DNA of 11,553 nucleotides from Candidatus Jordarchaeum madagascarense (GCA_019056875.1 DXJA01000201.1:1-11553); one strand, 5' to 3'. Numbered from the stretch's first letter, positions 1-8,560 are shown. Notes: generated by a model from the letters alone, not told the origin. Translations and numbers: made by a program.

Positions 1-50
1 AATAAGAAAAGATATATTATACCAGAATCTCTATTCTAGTTATATTACTC

Positions 51-56
51 TTTTTT
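51..56 (+). terminator. T-run, possible terminator of an upstream + strand gene
   Basis: A run of six T follows a weak hairpin (5-bp stem, agaat at 24-28 with attct at 33-37). Archaeal RNA polymerase can terminate at T-runs, so this may end transcription of a gene lying left of the window. No coding sequence is visible in bases 1-97, so the call is tentative. Confidence 0.2.
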
Positions 57-97
57 GGGTAATGCCGCACATCTTAGAAACACTATGTAGATAAGGA

Positions 98-107
98 TTA
101 TAAAAAA
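98..107 (+). promoter_or_regulatory. TATA-box candidate for the AspA/AstE-like gene
   Basis: The element TTATAAAAAA lies about 48 bp before the ATG at 150. A transcript starting roughly 25 bp downstream (near 127) would carry a short leader containing the purine-rich GGGGAG at 134-139, a Shine-Dalgarno-like motif about 10 nt before the ATG. Inferred from the sequence pattern only. Confidence 0.45.
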
Positions 108-149
108 GGTTGAAACATCTGAAAAAAAATGTAGGGGAGTGCAAGCAGT

Positions 150-1145
150 ATGCAAAAGAAAGAGTCGTCACAGAGGATTAGATATTCTTTTCTAAAAATC
201 CTTACTGGTTCAGATTTGTCTACCCGTCGTTTGGCTTTGATGGAAATAAAAAGCATCAATCCAGGACCTGTGATTTGGCTGACTGGTTGTGTTCATGGTG
301 ATGAAGTAGGCGGTATAGTCGTCATCCAGGAAATCTTTAAAAAATTACGTAAAGAACCACTTTTGAAAGGCTCGGTTCACGCTTTTCCTTTGATGAATCC
401 GATTGGTTTTGAAACAGCATCCCGCCACATCACTCTAAGCAGAGAAGATCTTAATCGGTCTTTTCCAGGTAATAAAAACGGATCCTTTGCGGAAAGAATA
501 GCGGATAAAATATTCACAACAATAATAGAAACTAATCCGACCCTCGTCTTGGATCTTCACAATGATTGGAGAAAATCAATACCCTACACGTTTATTGATC
601 CCCCCGAAATTGTAAGAGATGAAGACACGTACGAAAAAGTTAAACTTTTTAGTAATAAAACCGGATTCATAATTGTAAGTGAGCAGAAAGAAGCATATGA
701 AAAAGAAAATATGGAAAAAACTCTTTCTGGTAGTTTAAATCAGCGCAAGATTCCATCTTTGACACTTGAATTAGGAGAATCTTATGTGGTTAATGAAGAA
801 AATGTGGAATACGGCGTAAAATCCATCCTGAATATATTAGATTGCCTAGGAATGATAAAACCGATAAATAAACCCTTTAATTATCAGATGCCAGAATCTC
901 TTAGGGGGAAAATCCTCAAGTATTCCCATCGGCCGGTTAGCACTGTTAGCGGTATTATCCGATTTCTCGTTGAGGCAGGAGATCTTGTTAAGAAGGATCA
1001 ACCGGTTGCCAGAGTGTATAACGCTTTTGGGAAGTTGCAAGACACGCTGAGAGCCTTTCAGGAGGGTATTGTTTTGGGCTATTCGGATTCTTCCGCGGGG
1101 TTTCCCGGTGTGCCAGTGATTGCCTTTGGTGTCGTTCAAAAATAA
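150..1145 (+). CDS. AspA/AstE-like zinc deacylase (succinylglutamate desuccinylase/aspartoacylase family)
   Basis: This 331-residue protein has the hallmarks of the M14-related aspartoacylase/succinylglutamate desuccinylase family, which hydrolyses N-acyl amino acids or related amides with a single zinc ion. Visible motifs are GCVHGDEVGG (zinc ligands H49 and E52), DLNRSFPG at 100-107 (the family's substrate-binding Arg, here R103), DLHND with the third zinc ligand H137, and LELGE with the probable catalytic E208. Residues about 250-331 form the usual small beta-rich C-terminal domain, ending in a GFPGVPVIAFG-type segment. There is no signal peptide, so it is probably cytosolic. The ATG at 150 is supported by GGGGAG at 134-139 and a TATA-like element at 98-107. 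The gene stands alone and converges on the phosphatase gene with a 49-bp gap. The family is secure; the substrate cannot be read from sequence, so neither AstE nor AspA should be assigned. Confidence 0.9.
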   Translation: MQKKESSQRIRYSFLKILTGSDLSTRRLALMEIKSINPGPVIWLTGCVHGDEVGGIVVIQEIFKKLRKEPLLKGSVHAFPLMNPIGFETASRHITLSREDLNRSFPGNKNGSFAERIADKIFTTIIETNPTLVLDLHNDWRKSIPYTFIDPPEIVRDEDTYEKVKLFSNKTGFIIVSEQKEAYEKENMEKTLSGSLNQRKIPSLTLELGESYVVNEENVEYGVKSILNILDCLGMIKPINKPFNYQMPESLRGKILKYSHRPVSTVSGIIRFLVEAGDLVKKDQPVARVYNAFGKLQDTLRAFQEGIVLGYSDSSAGFPGVPVIAFGVVQK

Positions 1146-1194
1146 CTAATAATAGTGTTATCAACAAAAGTGGTGACCAAAAAACACTCAAACC

Positions 1195-2046
1195 TTATAC
1201 AGGGATTACGTTTAAATCTCCTTTGGGTGTTAGTTCAGCTATTTTCGCCGCAACCGGTATGGTATATTTGCTTGCAGAGAATAAACTTAGTATGCTGCCC
1301 GCGAAATACCAGTGGAAACCATTTCTGAATACTTCGTGAGCCCTAATTAAATATTTTATATTATTACTTTTTGCGAAGGTTTCGTAAACATCCTTCCCGA
1401 AAAAGAATATGCCCTCACCTCTATCACTGGGTGTAAAGCCCCTTATACCATCACGGGGATCGTTCCACAGTAATTGAAAAAGAATCGGGTTTGAAACCTC
1501 CACCTCTCGCGGTAGTTCTTCTATCTGCTTTATTGCGTTAAGACCTTTAGCTAAACCCCCATGCAAACATAGGATTTCTTCGTTGACCAGTGAAGCGTAG
1601 GGTAAATAGGAGAATAGTTTGGAGTAAACATTAAAAAATTCTATCGAGAATGTACTTGAAACTTCATCCATGAATCCATAGTAACGATTCGCTAGAGGGG
1701 TTTCATGGTTTCCTCTAAGAAGCATCACGTTATCAGGATGTAGCAGTTTGAGTGCCAATAAATAGTTAATGTTTTCAATCTGCATCAACCCCCTATCAAC
1801 GTAGTCACCGAGAAAGATTATGCCATCGTATTTTTCTCTGAGAAAGCGGCGCACTATGGGTATTGTAGATTCTAAGTCCCCGTGGGTGTCTCCAACAAAT
1901 AAAATTTTGTTCTCGTTAAAAGGGACAAGTTTTGGCTCCTTTTCCAAAATGGTTGACGCTTCGGAGATAAGCTCCCCTATCTCTTTCTCACCCAGTTCAC
2001 TAATTTGCCCCGGTTTATTTACGAGGTGCTCTATGTCAAGATTCAT
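1195..2046 (-). CDS. PPP-family serine/threonine protein phosphatase (PP1/PP2A-like)
   Basis: This metallophosphoesterase of the PPP family dephosphorylates phosphoproteins using a two-metal centre. All signature motifs are present, numbered from the GTG alternative at 2055: GDTHGD 55-60, GDYVDRG 83-89, RGNHE 114-118, HGG 165-167, WNDPRD 197-202 and IRAHE 237-241. The segment LFSASKY at 258-264 corresponds to the SAPNY loop of eukaryotic PP1/PP2A, which places it in the eukaryote-like branch rather than among generic bacterial phosphoesterases. The frame opens at GTG 2055 (286 aa), but the ATG at 2046 (283 aa) is preferred. A TATA-like TTTATAAATA at 2063-2072 is centred about 22 nt upstream of that ATG, consistent with a leaderless mRNA, whereas the GTG is too close to it. 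There is no membrane segment. No dedicated kinase gene is seen nearby, so substrates are unknown. Confidence 0.92.
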   Translation of the reverse strand: MNLDIEHLVNKPGQISELGEKEIGELISEASTILEKEPKLVPFNENKILFVGDTHGDLESTIPIVRRFLREKYDGIIFLGDYVDRGLMQIENINYLLALKLLHPDNVMLLRGNHETPLANRYYGFMDEVSSTFSIEFFNVYSKLFSYLPYASLVNEEILCLHGGLAKGLNAIKQIEELPREVEVSNPILFQLLWNDPRDGIRGFTPSDRGEGIFFFGKDVYETFAKSNNIKYLIRAHEVFRNGFHWYFAGSILSLFSASKYTIPVAAKIAELTPKGDLNVIPV

Positions 2047-2062
2047 TCCAATCACTAAGTAT

Positions 2063-2072
2063 TATTTATAAA
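2063..2072 (-). promoter_or_regulatory. TATA box of the PPP phosphatase gene
   Basis: On the minus strand the sequence reads TTTATAAATA. It is centred about 22 nt before the ATG at 2046 and only about 13 nt before the GTG at 2055. The usual archaeal TATA-to-start spacing of roughly 22-27 nt therefore favours a leaderless transcript starting at or near the ATG. Confidence 0.55.
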
Positions 2073-2115
2073 CATTGACTTAATAGCATTTTAAGTTTAT
2101 ATGAGATATAGAACT

Positions 2116-2136
2116 AAACAAAAAGAAGAGGAGGAG
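2116..2136 (-). terminator. Pyrimidine/T-rich terminator candidate after the P-type ATPase
   Basis: About 23 nt past the ATPase stop codon, the minus strand carries an uninterrupted 21-nt pyrimidine tract apart from one G, with a T5 and a T3 run near its end. Archaeal transcription commonly stops at such T-rich tracts without a hairpin, and no stable stem was seen here. The phosphatase promoter follows immediately. Confidence 0.35.
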
Positions 2137-2158
2137 TAATAATTTTTCGTTCTTTCGA

Positions 2159-4948
2159 TTATTTACTTCTTTTATGCCATCTGGATTGAATGTACTTTTT
2201 GACTTCCAGCCAGAAGGTGCATGCAAAGGTTATAACGAATACAATGAGCCAGTTTACTGGGTCTATGTAGGCTATTTTTAGAACATCTTGTATGGCAGGC
2301 ACCATTGTTGCAATAACTAGTGCTCCTATTGCAAGGAGCGCCCAGGCGACCATAACCTTGTTTGATAAGAATCCTAGACTGCGAAGCGATTCTCTCTCGG
2401 AACGCGAGTTAAACGCTAGGAAAATGTGCCCGATCATCCAAGCTGCAAAAGCCATTGTTTGAGCTGTGGTTACGTTTAATGTTTGATAGTAGACAAACAG
2501 GTAGCATATTGAAACCGCTACAAACAGTGATATCGCATTAAGGAAGATATTAGTCTGTAGACTTCTTGTCAGGAATTTCTCTTTGGGGTCACGGGGGGGT
2601 CTTGTCATGATGTCGGATTCTGCTGGTTCTGCTACAAAAGTGGCGGATGCCGCGAGGTCCATGAACAGTTCTAATACGATAATTTGTATGGGTGCGAATG
2701 GGAGTGGCACGCCCAAAAGGATGGGTAGAATGAATATCGCCACTAGCGCAACCTTTACACCCAAGTAGTAGCGTACGCCTTTTCTGAGGTTATCGTACAT
2801 TTTTCTGCCTTCTCTCACCGCGGTCTCAACGGTTGCGAAGTTATCATCGGCAAGAACCATATCGGCGGTTTCCTTTGCCACATCGGTGCCCCTAATACCC
2901 ATTGTAATCCCAATTTGAGCCTCCTTAAGAGCGGGAGCATCATTGATTCCGTCTCCTGTTACCGCGACAATCTCACCCAATTTTTTTAGAAGCCTTACGA
3001 TTCTTAGTTTGTGTTCGGGGGTTGCCCTGGCAAAAACCGAAATCTTGGTTATGGACTTTTCCAAGCCTTTATCACTCATTCCAGAGATGTCGGCGCCGGT
3101 GAGAACTCCGGCACTGGTATCAATGCCTACACTTGAAGCTATCGCCCGCGCAGTCTGGGGATGGTCACCAGTTATCATTACCACTCTGATCCCGGCTCTT
3201 TTACATGAGATTATAGCATCCTTGACTTCTGGTCTCGGTGGGTCAATGAAACCCATTATACCAATAAATATCAGGTTTCTTTCCACCTCTTCCATTTTTA
3301 TTTCTTCGTCCCTGGAAAGTTTTCTGTAAGCAACAGCGATTAGTCTTTCACCATTGCTGGCCATCTCGGCAACGACTTCTTTGATCTTCATTTTTTCCGC
3401 GGTTATGAAATCGGTCTCTTTTACATTTTCCAATTTCATCGAGGACCTATCGATGATTGATTCTGGTGCCCCAGCTGAAAAGACGTATAATTCTTTATCT
3501 TTCTGGTTTTGATAGATGAATGACTCCATCTTACGCTCTCGGTCAAAAACGAACTTCTCCTTTATTTGATATTTTTTCTGTAATTGATCTGTGTTTATTT
3601 TATTCCTTTTGGCGACGTCAAGAATGGCTATACTCATCGGATTTCTGTATAATGCCTTTTCGCTTTTTATGGTGCTGAACGCCTCGCTCGATAATAATCC
3701 GGCTTCCAAGATTTGATTGGAATTTTTTGAGGTAAGTTCCTCAGTCAGGTGCTCGTCAGAATAAATACTCTTTAAACTCATCTTGTTTTGTGTTATTGTC
3801 CCGGTCTTATCTGTGGCAATAACTGTAACGCTGCCTAGAGTTTCGGCTGCCCTTAGTCTCTTCACAATGGAATTCTTTCTTGTTAGTTCGTAGGCTCCCA
3901 AACCCAAAACCATAGTGATTATTATGGGTAGCTCTTCTGGTATCGTGACGAAAGCCAGTGATAAGCCAGTCAAAATAAGTTGTTCAAGACGTTGAATGGG
4001 ATTAAGGCCGAAAAAGGAATTAATTGCTTGTTCAATTGTGGATAGGCTAATGTATCCTAAGGGATCATACAAATAGGTGACAAACCAGTAAGGAACCCAT
4101 CCTTGAAAAGCTCCAAATAGTATGAAGTTGATTAAGATTTCCTGAAATGGTTGACCTCTTAGAAATGTTAGTGCAGGGATTAGAGCGCTGAAGAATAATG
4201 CGAGCCAGAGTAACCATTTAACAAGGCTCTTCATGGCAAGCTGGAGCGGTGTCTTAGGTGGTTTCACTTCCTCCAAGATTCCCGCGATTTTACCAATTTC
4301 AGTGTTTTGGCTTGTAGCGACAACTACGCCTTTGCCCTCACCACTGGTAACGATGGTTCCCGCGAAAACCATATTAGTTCTTTCCGGTAACTCTGTTTCT
4401 TTCGCTAGTACTTGTCTCGCATCCTTGTAGACAGGAACCGACTCCCCTGTGAGTGATGATTCATCCGCAGAAACCCCATAAGCTTCAGCAAGTCTAAGAT
4501 CAGCCGCTACACGCTGACCCGAAAAAACGGGTATAACATCGCCGGGAACTATTTCCGTTGTGCGAATTTCAGTTAATTTACCGTCCCTTAGCACCAGCAC
4601 TGTAGGTGACGCCAGTCTTTGTAGCGCGCTTATTGAACGCTTGGCCCGATACTCATTCCACACCTCCACAAAAACTAAAACGGAGATTATCACTATAATG
4701 GTTATGGCATCTCTGAGTTCGCCCCAAATGCTGTAAAGAACGCCAACACCTATAAGTAGCAGTATCAAGGGTTCTGTGACTTCTTCCTTAAAGATGCCTA
4801 GAAAACTGATTTTTCTCTCTTTCACTAGAATATTTGGTCCATACTTTTCGAGCCGCTTCTCTGCCTCCTTTGAAGACAATCCTCTGTTAATATTAGTTTT
4901 CAGCTCCTTCTCAGTAGTGTCCACATCTTTTGAAATCCATTCTGACAT
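2159..4948 (-). CDS. P-type cation-transporting ATPase (P2-like, PEELP subtype)
   Basis: This membrane pump couples ATP hydrolysis to cation transport through a phospho-aspartate intermediate. Numbered from the ATG at 4948 (929 aa): cation-ATPase N-domain 1-45, M1-M2 about 60-98, actuator TGES 167-170, M3 about 242-263, M4 with PEELP 337-341, phosphorylation motif DKTGT 380-384 (D380), TGD 593-595, hinge GDGINDAP 665-672, and M5-M10 about 730-914. M6 carries ELFMD, with D764 at the place of the SERCA Asp800 ligand. Oddities are about 50 extra residues between M3 and M4 (about 271-320) and AGAPE instead of KGAPE at 492-496. The frame stays open to an ATG at 5053 (964 aa), but that start overlaps the M20 gene and adds 35 atypical residues. 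The ATG at 4948 has a GGAGAAGGGG Shine-Dalgarno region and begins at the family's usual N-terminus. The ion is unknown; Ca2+ is only a guess from the P2 resemblance. Confidence 0.93.
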   Translation of the reverse strand: MSEWISKDVDTTEKELKTNINRGLSSKEAEKRLEKYGPNILVKERKISFLGIFKEEVTEPLILLLIGVGVLYSIWGELRDAITIIVIISVLVFVEVWNEYRAKRSISALQRLASPTVLVLRDGKLTEIRTTEIVPGDVIPVFSGQRVAADLRLAEAYGVSADESSLTGESVPVYKDARQVLAKETELPERTNMVFAGTIVTSGEGKGVVVATSQNTEIGKIAGILEEVKPPKTPLQLAMKSLVKWLLWLALFFSALIPALTFLRGQPFQEILINFILFGAFQGWVPYWFVTYLYDPLGYISLSTIEQAINSFFGLNPIQRLEQLILTGLSLAFVTIPEELPIIITMVLGLGAYELTRKNSIVKRLRAAETLGSVTVIATDKTGTITQNKMSLKSIYSDEHLTEELTSKNSNQILEAGLLSSEAFSTIKSEKALYRNPMSIAILDVAKRNKINTDQLQKKYQIKEKFVFDRERKMESFIYQNQKDKELYVFSAGAPESIIDRSSMKLENVKETDFITAEKMKIKEVVAEMASNGERLIAVAYRKLSRDEEIKMEEVERNLIFIGIMGFIDPPRPEVKDAIISCKRAGIRVVMITGDHPQTARAIASSVGIDTSAGVLTGADISGMSDKGLEKSITKISVFARATPEHKLRIVRLLKKLGEIVAVTGDGINDAPALKEAQIGITMGIRGTDVAKETADMVLADDNFATVETAVREGRKMYDNLRKGVRYYLGVKVALVAIFILPILLGVPLPFAPIQIIVLELFMDLAASATFVAEPAESDIMTRPPRDPKEKFLTRSLQTNIFLNAISLFVAVSICYLFVYYQTLNVTTAQTMAFAAWMIGHIFLAFNSRSERESLRSLGFLSNKVMVAWALLAIGALVIATMVPAIQDVLKIAYIDPVNWLIVFVITFACTFWLEVKKYIQSRWHKRSK

Positions 4949-5000
4949 TTTTCCCCTTCTCCAAAACGGGAATGATTTTAAAAACCAATTCTGCACAAAT

Positions 5001-5012
5001 CTTTTTATAAGT
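5001..5012 (-). promoter_or_regulatory. TATA-box candidate for the P-type ATPase
   Basis: The minus strand reads ACTTATAAAAAG here. A start about 25 nt downstream would give a leader of roughly 30 nt carrying GGAGAAGGGG directly before the ATG at 4948. This supports both separate transcription from the upstream M20 gene and the shorter protein start. Confidence 0.45.
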
Positions 5013-5045
5013 ATCCATAAGATACACATTATAAATTTTAGAAAT

Positions 5046-6344
5046 CTATTCATTGGGTGATAGGAAATCTAGGATACAGGTGATATAGATTTTAACCGCT
5101 TTTAGCAAATCATCTATTATAATCTTTTCATTCGCGCTGTGTGCCAGTTCCGGTTGCCCTGGTCCGAAGAGTACTGTAGGTATTCCTATTGCGCGGAAGA
5201 ATTTCGCATCGGATCCTGCGAGGAAGTACACTTGATGGATTTTAGCGTCTAAATCAATTTTTTTAATTGCTTTTTCTACAAGTTTAACGGCGGGGGAATC
5301 TTCACTTTTTTCCACGGAAGGCTCCCAGTATGATACCTGTTCCAAACTCAAGCCTTCCTTTCCAGATTTTTTTACGATGTCAATGACGAGGTTATAGGTT
5401 TCTTCGATAGTTATCCCCGGGGGGATTCGAACATCCAGTATTGCTGAGGCTTCGGGAGGAATTACATTGTCTGCTACTCCTCCGGATATTCTGTTGACGT
5501 TTACAATTATTTGTTCGAGAAGTGGTTCAAGCTTCTCGTAGGGAATTCCAATTAGGCTGCTTAGCTTTTCATAGAATGTTTTCGTTTTAATAATAAGCTT
5601 TTTGATTTGTTGAGGCAGTTTGAGGTCTTTATTCTCAAGCTCTTTAATTTTTGGAAGAATCTCAAGCAGCTTCTCAATAGCATTATCCCCGAGAAGGGGT
5701 AATGCACCATGCGATTCCACACCCTTAGCTTTGAGTTTTAACATAATTCCTCCCTTCTCCATAACACAAATTCCATATCCGAAAAAGGGACTCATGGTAC
5801 ATTCAGCTATGAGAGCCAAATCTCCTCCCTTGATGATACCCTTATCAATAAGCCAACCAGCCCCTAGATACCCATCAGTTTCCTCGTCAGGAACAAAGGA
5901 ACACTCAATAGAACCTTGTAATCCATCAAGCACATCATGGCTCTGAAGAATGGATAAAGCGCTGATAAGGGTTGCTACTCCTCCCTTCATGTCTGAAGCT
6001 CCTCTTCCCCATATTTGTCTCTCTTTGACCTCTCCGCCGAATGGATCCACATTCCACGCCTCCGTATCGCCAACTGGCACCGCGTCCATGTGCCCATTCA
6101 ACAATAGTTTTTTACCTTTCTGTTTGCCCATTCTTGCTAATAGTGAAAATATTCCAGGTTTTGCCTCATACTTCTGGGGCTTTATCCCCGCGTTATTCAG
6201 GTAGTCAGAAATGTATCCCGCGATTTCACTGGTATCGCCTGGAGGATTTGAGGATGGTATGCGAATAAGTCGGGAACACAGCTCAACGATTTTTTCCTTC
6301 TCTTTATCAACGGTTTCAAGTATTTTTTCCCTGATTTCCGACAT
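5046..6344 (-). CDS. M20-family metallopeptidase/deacylase (ArgE/DapE/ACY1-like)
   Basis: This 432-residue member of the M20 dizinc hydrolase family contains N-acyl amino-acid deacylases (ArgE, DapE, aminoacylase) and carboxypeptidases. Visible residues are NGHMDAVP with H85 and D87, GRGASDMKGG with bridging D118, PDEETDG with catalytic E154 and metal-ligand E155, AECT with E181, and the C-terminal AHSANE with H402. The lid/dimerisation domain lies at about 195-320 and includes VESHGA with H212. The start at 6344 is backed by AGGTG at 6350-6354 and AAGGAG further upstream. The P-type ATPase lies downstream on the same strand, about 97 nt away, with its own TATA-like element, so co-transcription is uncertain. 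Lysine or arginine synthesis genes are not adjacent, so ArgE/DapE/LysK cannot be assigned. The family is secure and the substrate unknown. Confidence 0.9.
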   Translation of the reverse strand: MSEIREKILETVDKEKEKIVELCSRLIRIPSSNPPGDTSEIAGYISDYLNNAGIKPQKYEAKPGIFSLLARMGKQKGKKLLLNGHMDAVPVGDTEAWNVDPFGGEVKERQIWGRGASDMKGGVATLISALSILQSHDVLDGLQGSIECSFVPDEETDGYLGAGWLIDKGIIKGGDLALIAECTMSPFFGYGICVMEKGGIMLKLKAKGVESHGALPLLGDNAIEKLLEILPKIKELENKDLKLPQQIKKLIIKTKTFYEKLSSLIGIPYEKLEPLLEQIIVNVNRISGGVADNVIPPEASAILDVRIPPGITIEETYNLVIDIVKKSGKEGLSLEQVSYWEPSVEKSEDSPAVKLVEKAIKKIDLDAKIHQVYFLAGSDAKFFRAIGIPTVLFGPGQPELAHSANEKIIIDDLLKAVKIYITCILDFLSPNE

Positions 6345-6385
6345 AAAGACACCTATCTCTCCTTAGGTAGATGATAAGAGTTAGC

Positions 6386-6398
6386 AAATTAAGAATTT
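6386..6398 (-). promoter_or_regulatory. Possible TATA element for the M20 gene
   Basis: The minus strand reads AAATTCTTAATTT, which would place transcription start near 6366 and give a leader of about 20 nt containing AAGGAG and AGGTG. The 100-bp interval also holds the divergent promoter of the DUF4139 gene. The match to a TATA consensus is weak. Confidence 0.25.
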
Positions 6399-6414
6399 GA
6401 ACTTTTAGGGTAGA

Positions 6415-6424
6415 TTAATATTTT
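6415..6424 (+). promoter_or_regulatory. TATA-box candidate for the DUF4139 gene
   Basis: TTAATATTTT is centred about 25 nt before the ATG at 6445, the spacing expected for a leaderless or nearly leaderless transcript. A GGGTGA at 6429-6434 could alternatively act as a Shine-Dalgarno if the real transcript start lies further upstream. Confidence 0.4.
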
Positions 6425-6444
6425 TCGCGGGTGATTTAATAGTT

Positions 6445-8478
6445 ATGACAACGGCTATTCCTTTGAAAAGGGTAGTGCTTTTCAAACATGGCTTAGGATA
6501 CTTTGAACGCAGAGGCAAAGTGAAAGGTGACAATGAGTTCAAAATCTCTTTTGATGAAAAGGAAATCAACGACGTATTGAAGAGTCTTTTAGTAATAGAC
6601 TACGGTGGGGGCAAAGTCTCAGCAGTAGACTATGAGGCAGCCCAGGAAACAAGCAGATTACTGGAAAAGGTGGGAATCTACGTTCCAGTGGAGGATTCTT
6701 TAACCAGTCTACTCAAACAGTTGATGGGCGTCAAAATAGGTCTGACCGCAGGAACAGAAGAATTAAAGGGCAGAATCCTCGGAGTTGAAACCACCAAGGA
6801 GAAAGAGGATAATGTGGAAAGAGAAAAAAGGTTTCTAGTGCTGCTACAAGAAGACACCATCAAAACCGTCAACCTTACAGACATTAAGAAACTTCAAACC
6901 CTAGACGAAGACGTTAAAAAAGACATAACCTATTTCATAGACACAGTTTACGATTCAAGGAGAAAAAACAAGAAAACCCTAAACCTACAATTTAGAGGAG
7001 AAGGGGAAAGAGAAGTAGCAATAAGTTACACTGTAGAGGTCCCTGTCTGGAAAACCAGCTACCGTCTCAACTATTTTGATAAAAATCTATGGATACAAGG
7101 TTGGGCACTTGTTGACAACATGTCCGATGAAGACTGGGTTGATGTCAACATTACCCTAATAGCGGGATTACCCATATCCTTCAGACACAATCTATATTCC
7201 GCGCGATACATGTGGAGACCCGAGATAAGAGTTAAGGAAACCGCAGGAGTAATACCGGTTAGCCTAGAAGAGGGAATGGAGTTAGCCCCCGAAGAAGAAG
7301 AATTACAAGGCCTTGCAGAAGATAAATACATGATGAAGCAGAAAAAGGAGACTCGCCGTTTACGAGCTGCTCCACCAGTCCCTAAACCATCTATGATAGC
7401 AGCCCCAGCAGGAGCGGAAGTAACGGAAGCAGATGAAGCCTTCGCGACAGCTAGGACGGCTGCTGCTTCTGTGGAAACCGAAGCGGCTAAGGCGGGGGAG
7501 TTCTTTTTCTACAGTATTTCCACTCCGGTAACCATTAGGAGGAACCACTCCGCTCTGGTACCCTTTATCTACACCGAAATTGAGGGAAAAAAGATACTAG
7601 TTTATAATGAGAACGCCCGTTCGGGAAACCCAGTATCCTGTATAGAAGTGAAGAACACCAGTGGCTTAACCTTGGAAGAAGGACCAGTTACCGTTTACGA
7701 GGAGAACTCCTATGTCGGGGAATGTATGCTGCCTTTCGTGGTAGATGGAGAAAAAAGACTCTTGGCCTACGCTGTGGATCAAGATGTTACAGTTAATAAG
7801 GAAATTAAGAGTCGATACGAATCAGTACATGAAGTTATCGTGCGGGGCCCAGTTATTGAAACTTACTACTATCAAATAAACGAAACAAAATATAATCTCA
7901 AGAACAAAGGCGACGAAGCCAAGGAGGTAATAATTGAGCATCCCAAGGAGTACCTGTTTGAACCGTGGAAAACAGAGAAATTCGAGGAAGAAACTCCCAA
8001 TTATTACCGATGGAAAATAAATCTGGAACCACGAAAAAGTCAGGAATTCACCGTAAAGCTTCGCAGACTACTCAGCTCACACGTCAGCGTAATAGGATTA
8101 GAAACCACTCTTATAGAAACCTATTTCAACCGAGGACTAATCACCGAGGAAGAAAACCGTTTCCTAAACAGAATCGCAGAATTACAAAATCAAATAAACG
8201 AAACAGAGCAAGAAATGGGTAACCTAGAAGAAGAAAAAGAAGAGATAGTCGAAGACCAAAAAAGACTCAGGGAGAACATAAAAGTTCTAAAAAGCAGCAA
8301 ACAGGAAGTAGAACTCAAGGAGAGATACATTTCCACCCTCTCCGCCCAAGAAGACAGAATAACAGAAATTGACGCCCGGTTAAAGGAACTCGACAAAAAG
8401 AGAGACGCCATAAAACGAGATATGGACAAAATAATTAATGACTACGCTGAAAAACAAAAAGCCAAAACAAAATCTTAA
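6445..8478 (+). CDS. DUF4139-type protein with C-terminal coiled coil
   Basis: This 677-residue protein of unknown function resembles the DUF4139 group (related bacterial proteins are annotated as mucoidy inhibitor A-like). The N-terminal region (about 1-165) starts LKRVVLFKHGLGYFERRG. The conserved core begins near 190 with YTVEVPVWKTSYRLNY (195-210), followed by QGWALVDNMSDEDW (218-231) and a beta-rich stretch to about 265. An acidic then Ala/Pro-rich, low-complexity linker covers about 275-350 and separates this from a second beta-rich part (352-555). Residues about 568-672 are strongly charged and heptad-like, a long coiled coil that suggests oligomerisation or a partner. There is no signal peptide and no hydrophobic membrane segment, so it is probably cytosolic. 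The gene is divergent from the M20 hydrolase. Family recognition is from memory of the core motifs; no biochemical role is assigned. Confidence 0.8.
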   Translation: MTTAIPLKRVVLFKHGLGYFERRGKVKGDNEFKISFDEKEINDVLKSLLVIDYGGGKVSAVDYEAAQETSRLLEKVGIYVPVEDSLTSLLKQLMGVKIGLTAGTEELKGRILGVETTKEKEDNVEREKRFLVLLQEDTIKTVNLTDIKKLQTLDEDVKKDITYFIDTVYDSRRKNKKTLNLQFRGEGEREVAISYTVEVPVWKTSYRLNYFDKNLWIQGWALVDNMSDEDWVDVNITLIAGLPISFRHNLYSARYMWRPEIRVKETAGVIPVSLEEGMELAPEEEELQGLAEDKYMMKQKKETRRLRAAPPVPKPSMIAAPAGAEVTEADEAFATARTAAASVETEAAKAGEFFFYSISTPVTIRRNHSALVPFIYTEIEGKKILVYNENARSGNPVSCIEVKNTSGLTLEEGPVTVYEENSYVGECMLPFVVDGEKRLLAYAVDQDVTVNKEIKSRYESVHEVIVRGPVIETYYYQINETKYNLKNKGDEAKEVIIEHPKEYLFEPWKTEKFEEETPNYYRWKINLEPRKSQEFTVKLRRLLSSHVSVIGLETTLIETYFNRGLITEEENRFLNRIAELQNQINETEQEMGNLEEEKEEIVEDQKRLRENIKVLKSSKQEVELKERYISTLSAQEDRITEIDARLKELDKKRDAIKRDMDKIINDYAEKQKAKTKS

Positions 8479-8560
8479 CAACACCCAAATTATAATTTGC
8501 AAAAACTGCGTAAAAATCACAAAAACAAGAACACAACTTTTTTCAAACCTTAAAATATCC

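Noticed and set aside
4949..5053. N-terminal 35-residue hydrophobic extension of the P-type ATPase (start at ATG 5053)
   Set aside because: It overlaps the 3' end of the M20 gene, contains a TATA-like element and a Shine-Dalgarno region for the ATG at 4948, and precedes the normal family N-terminus.
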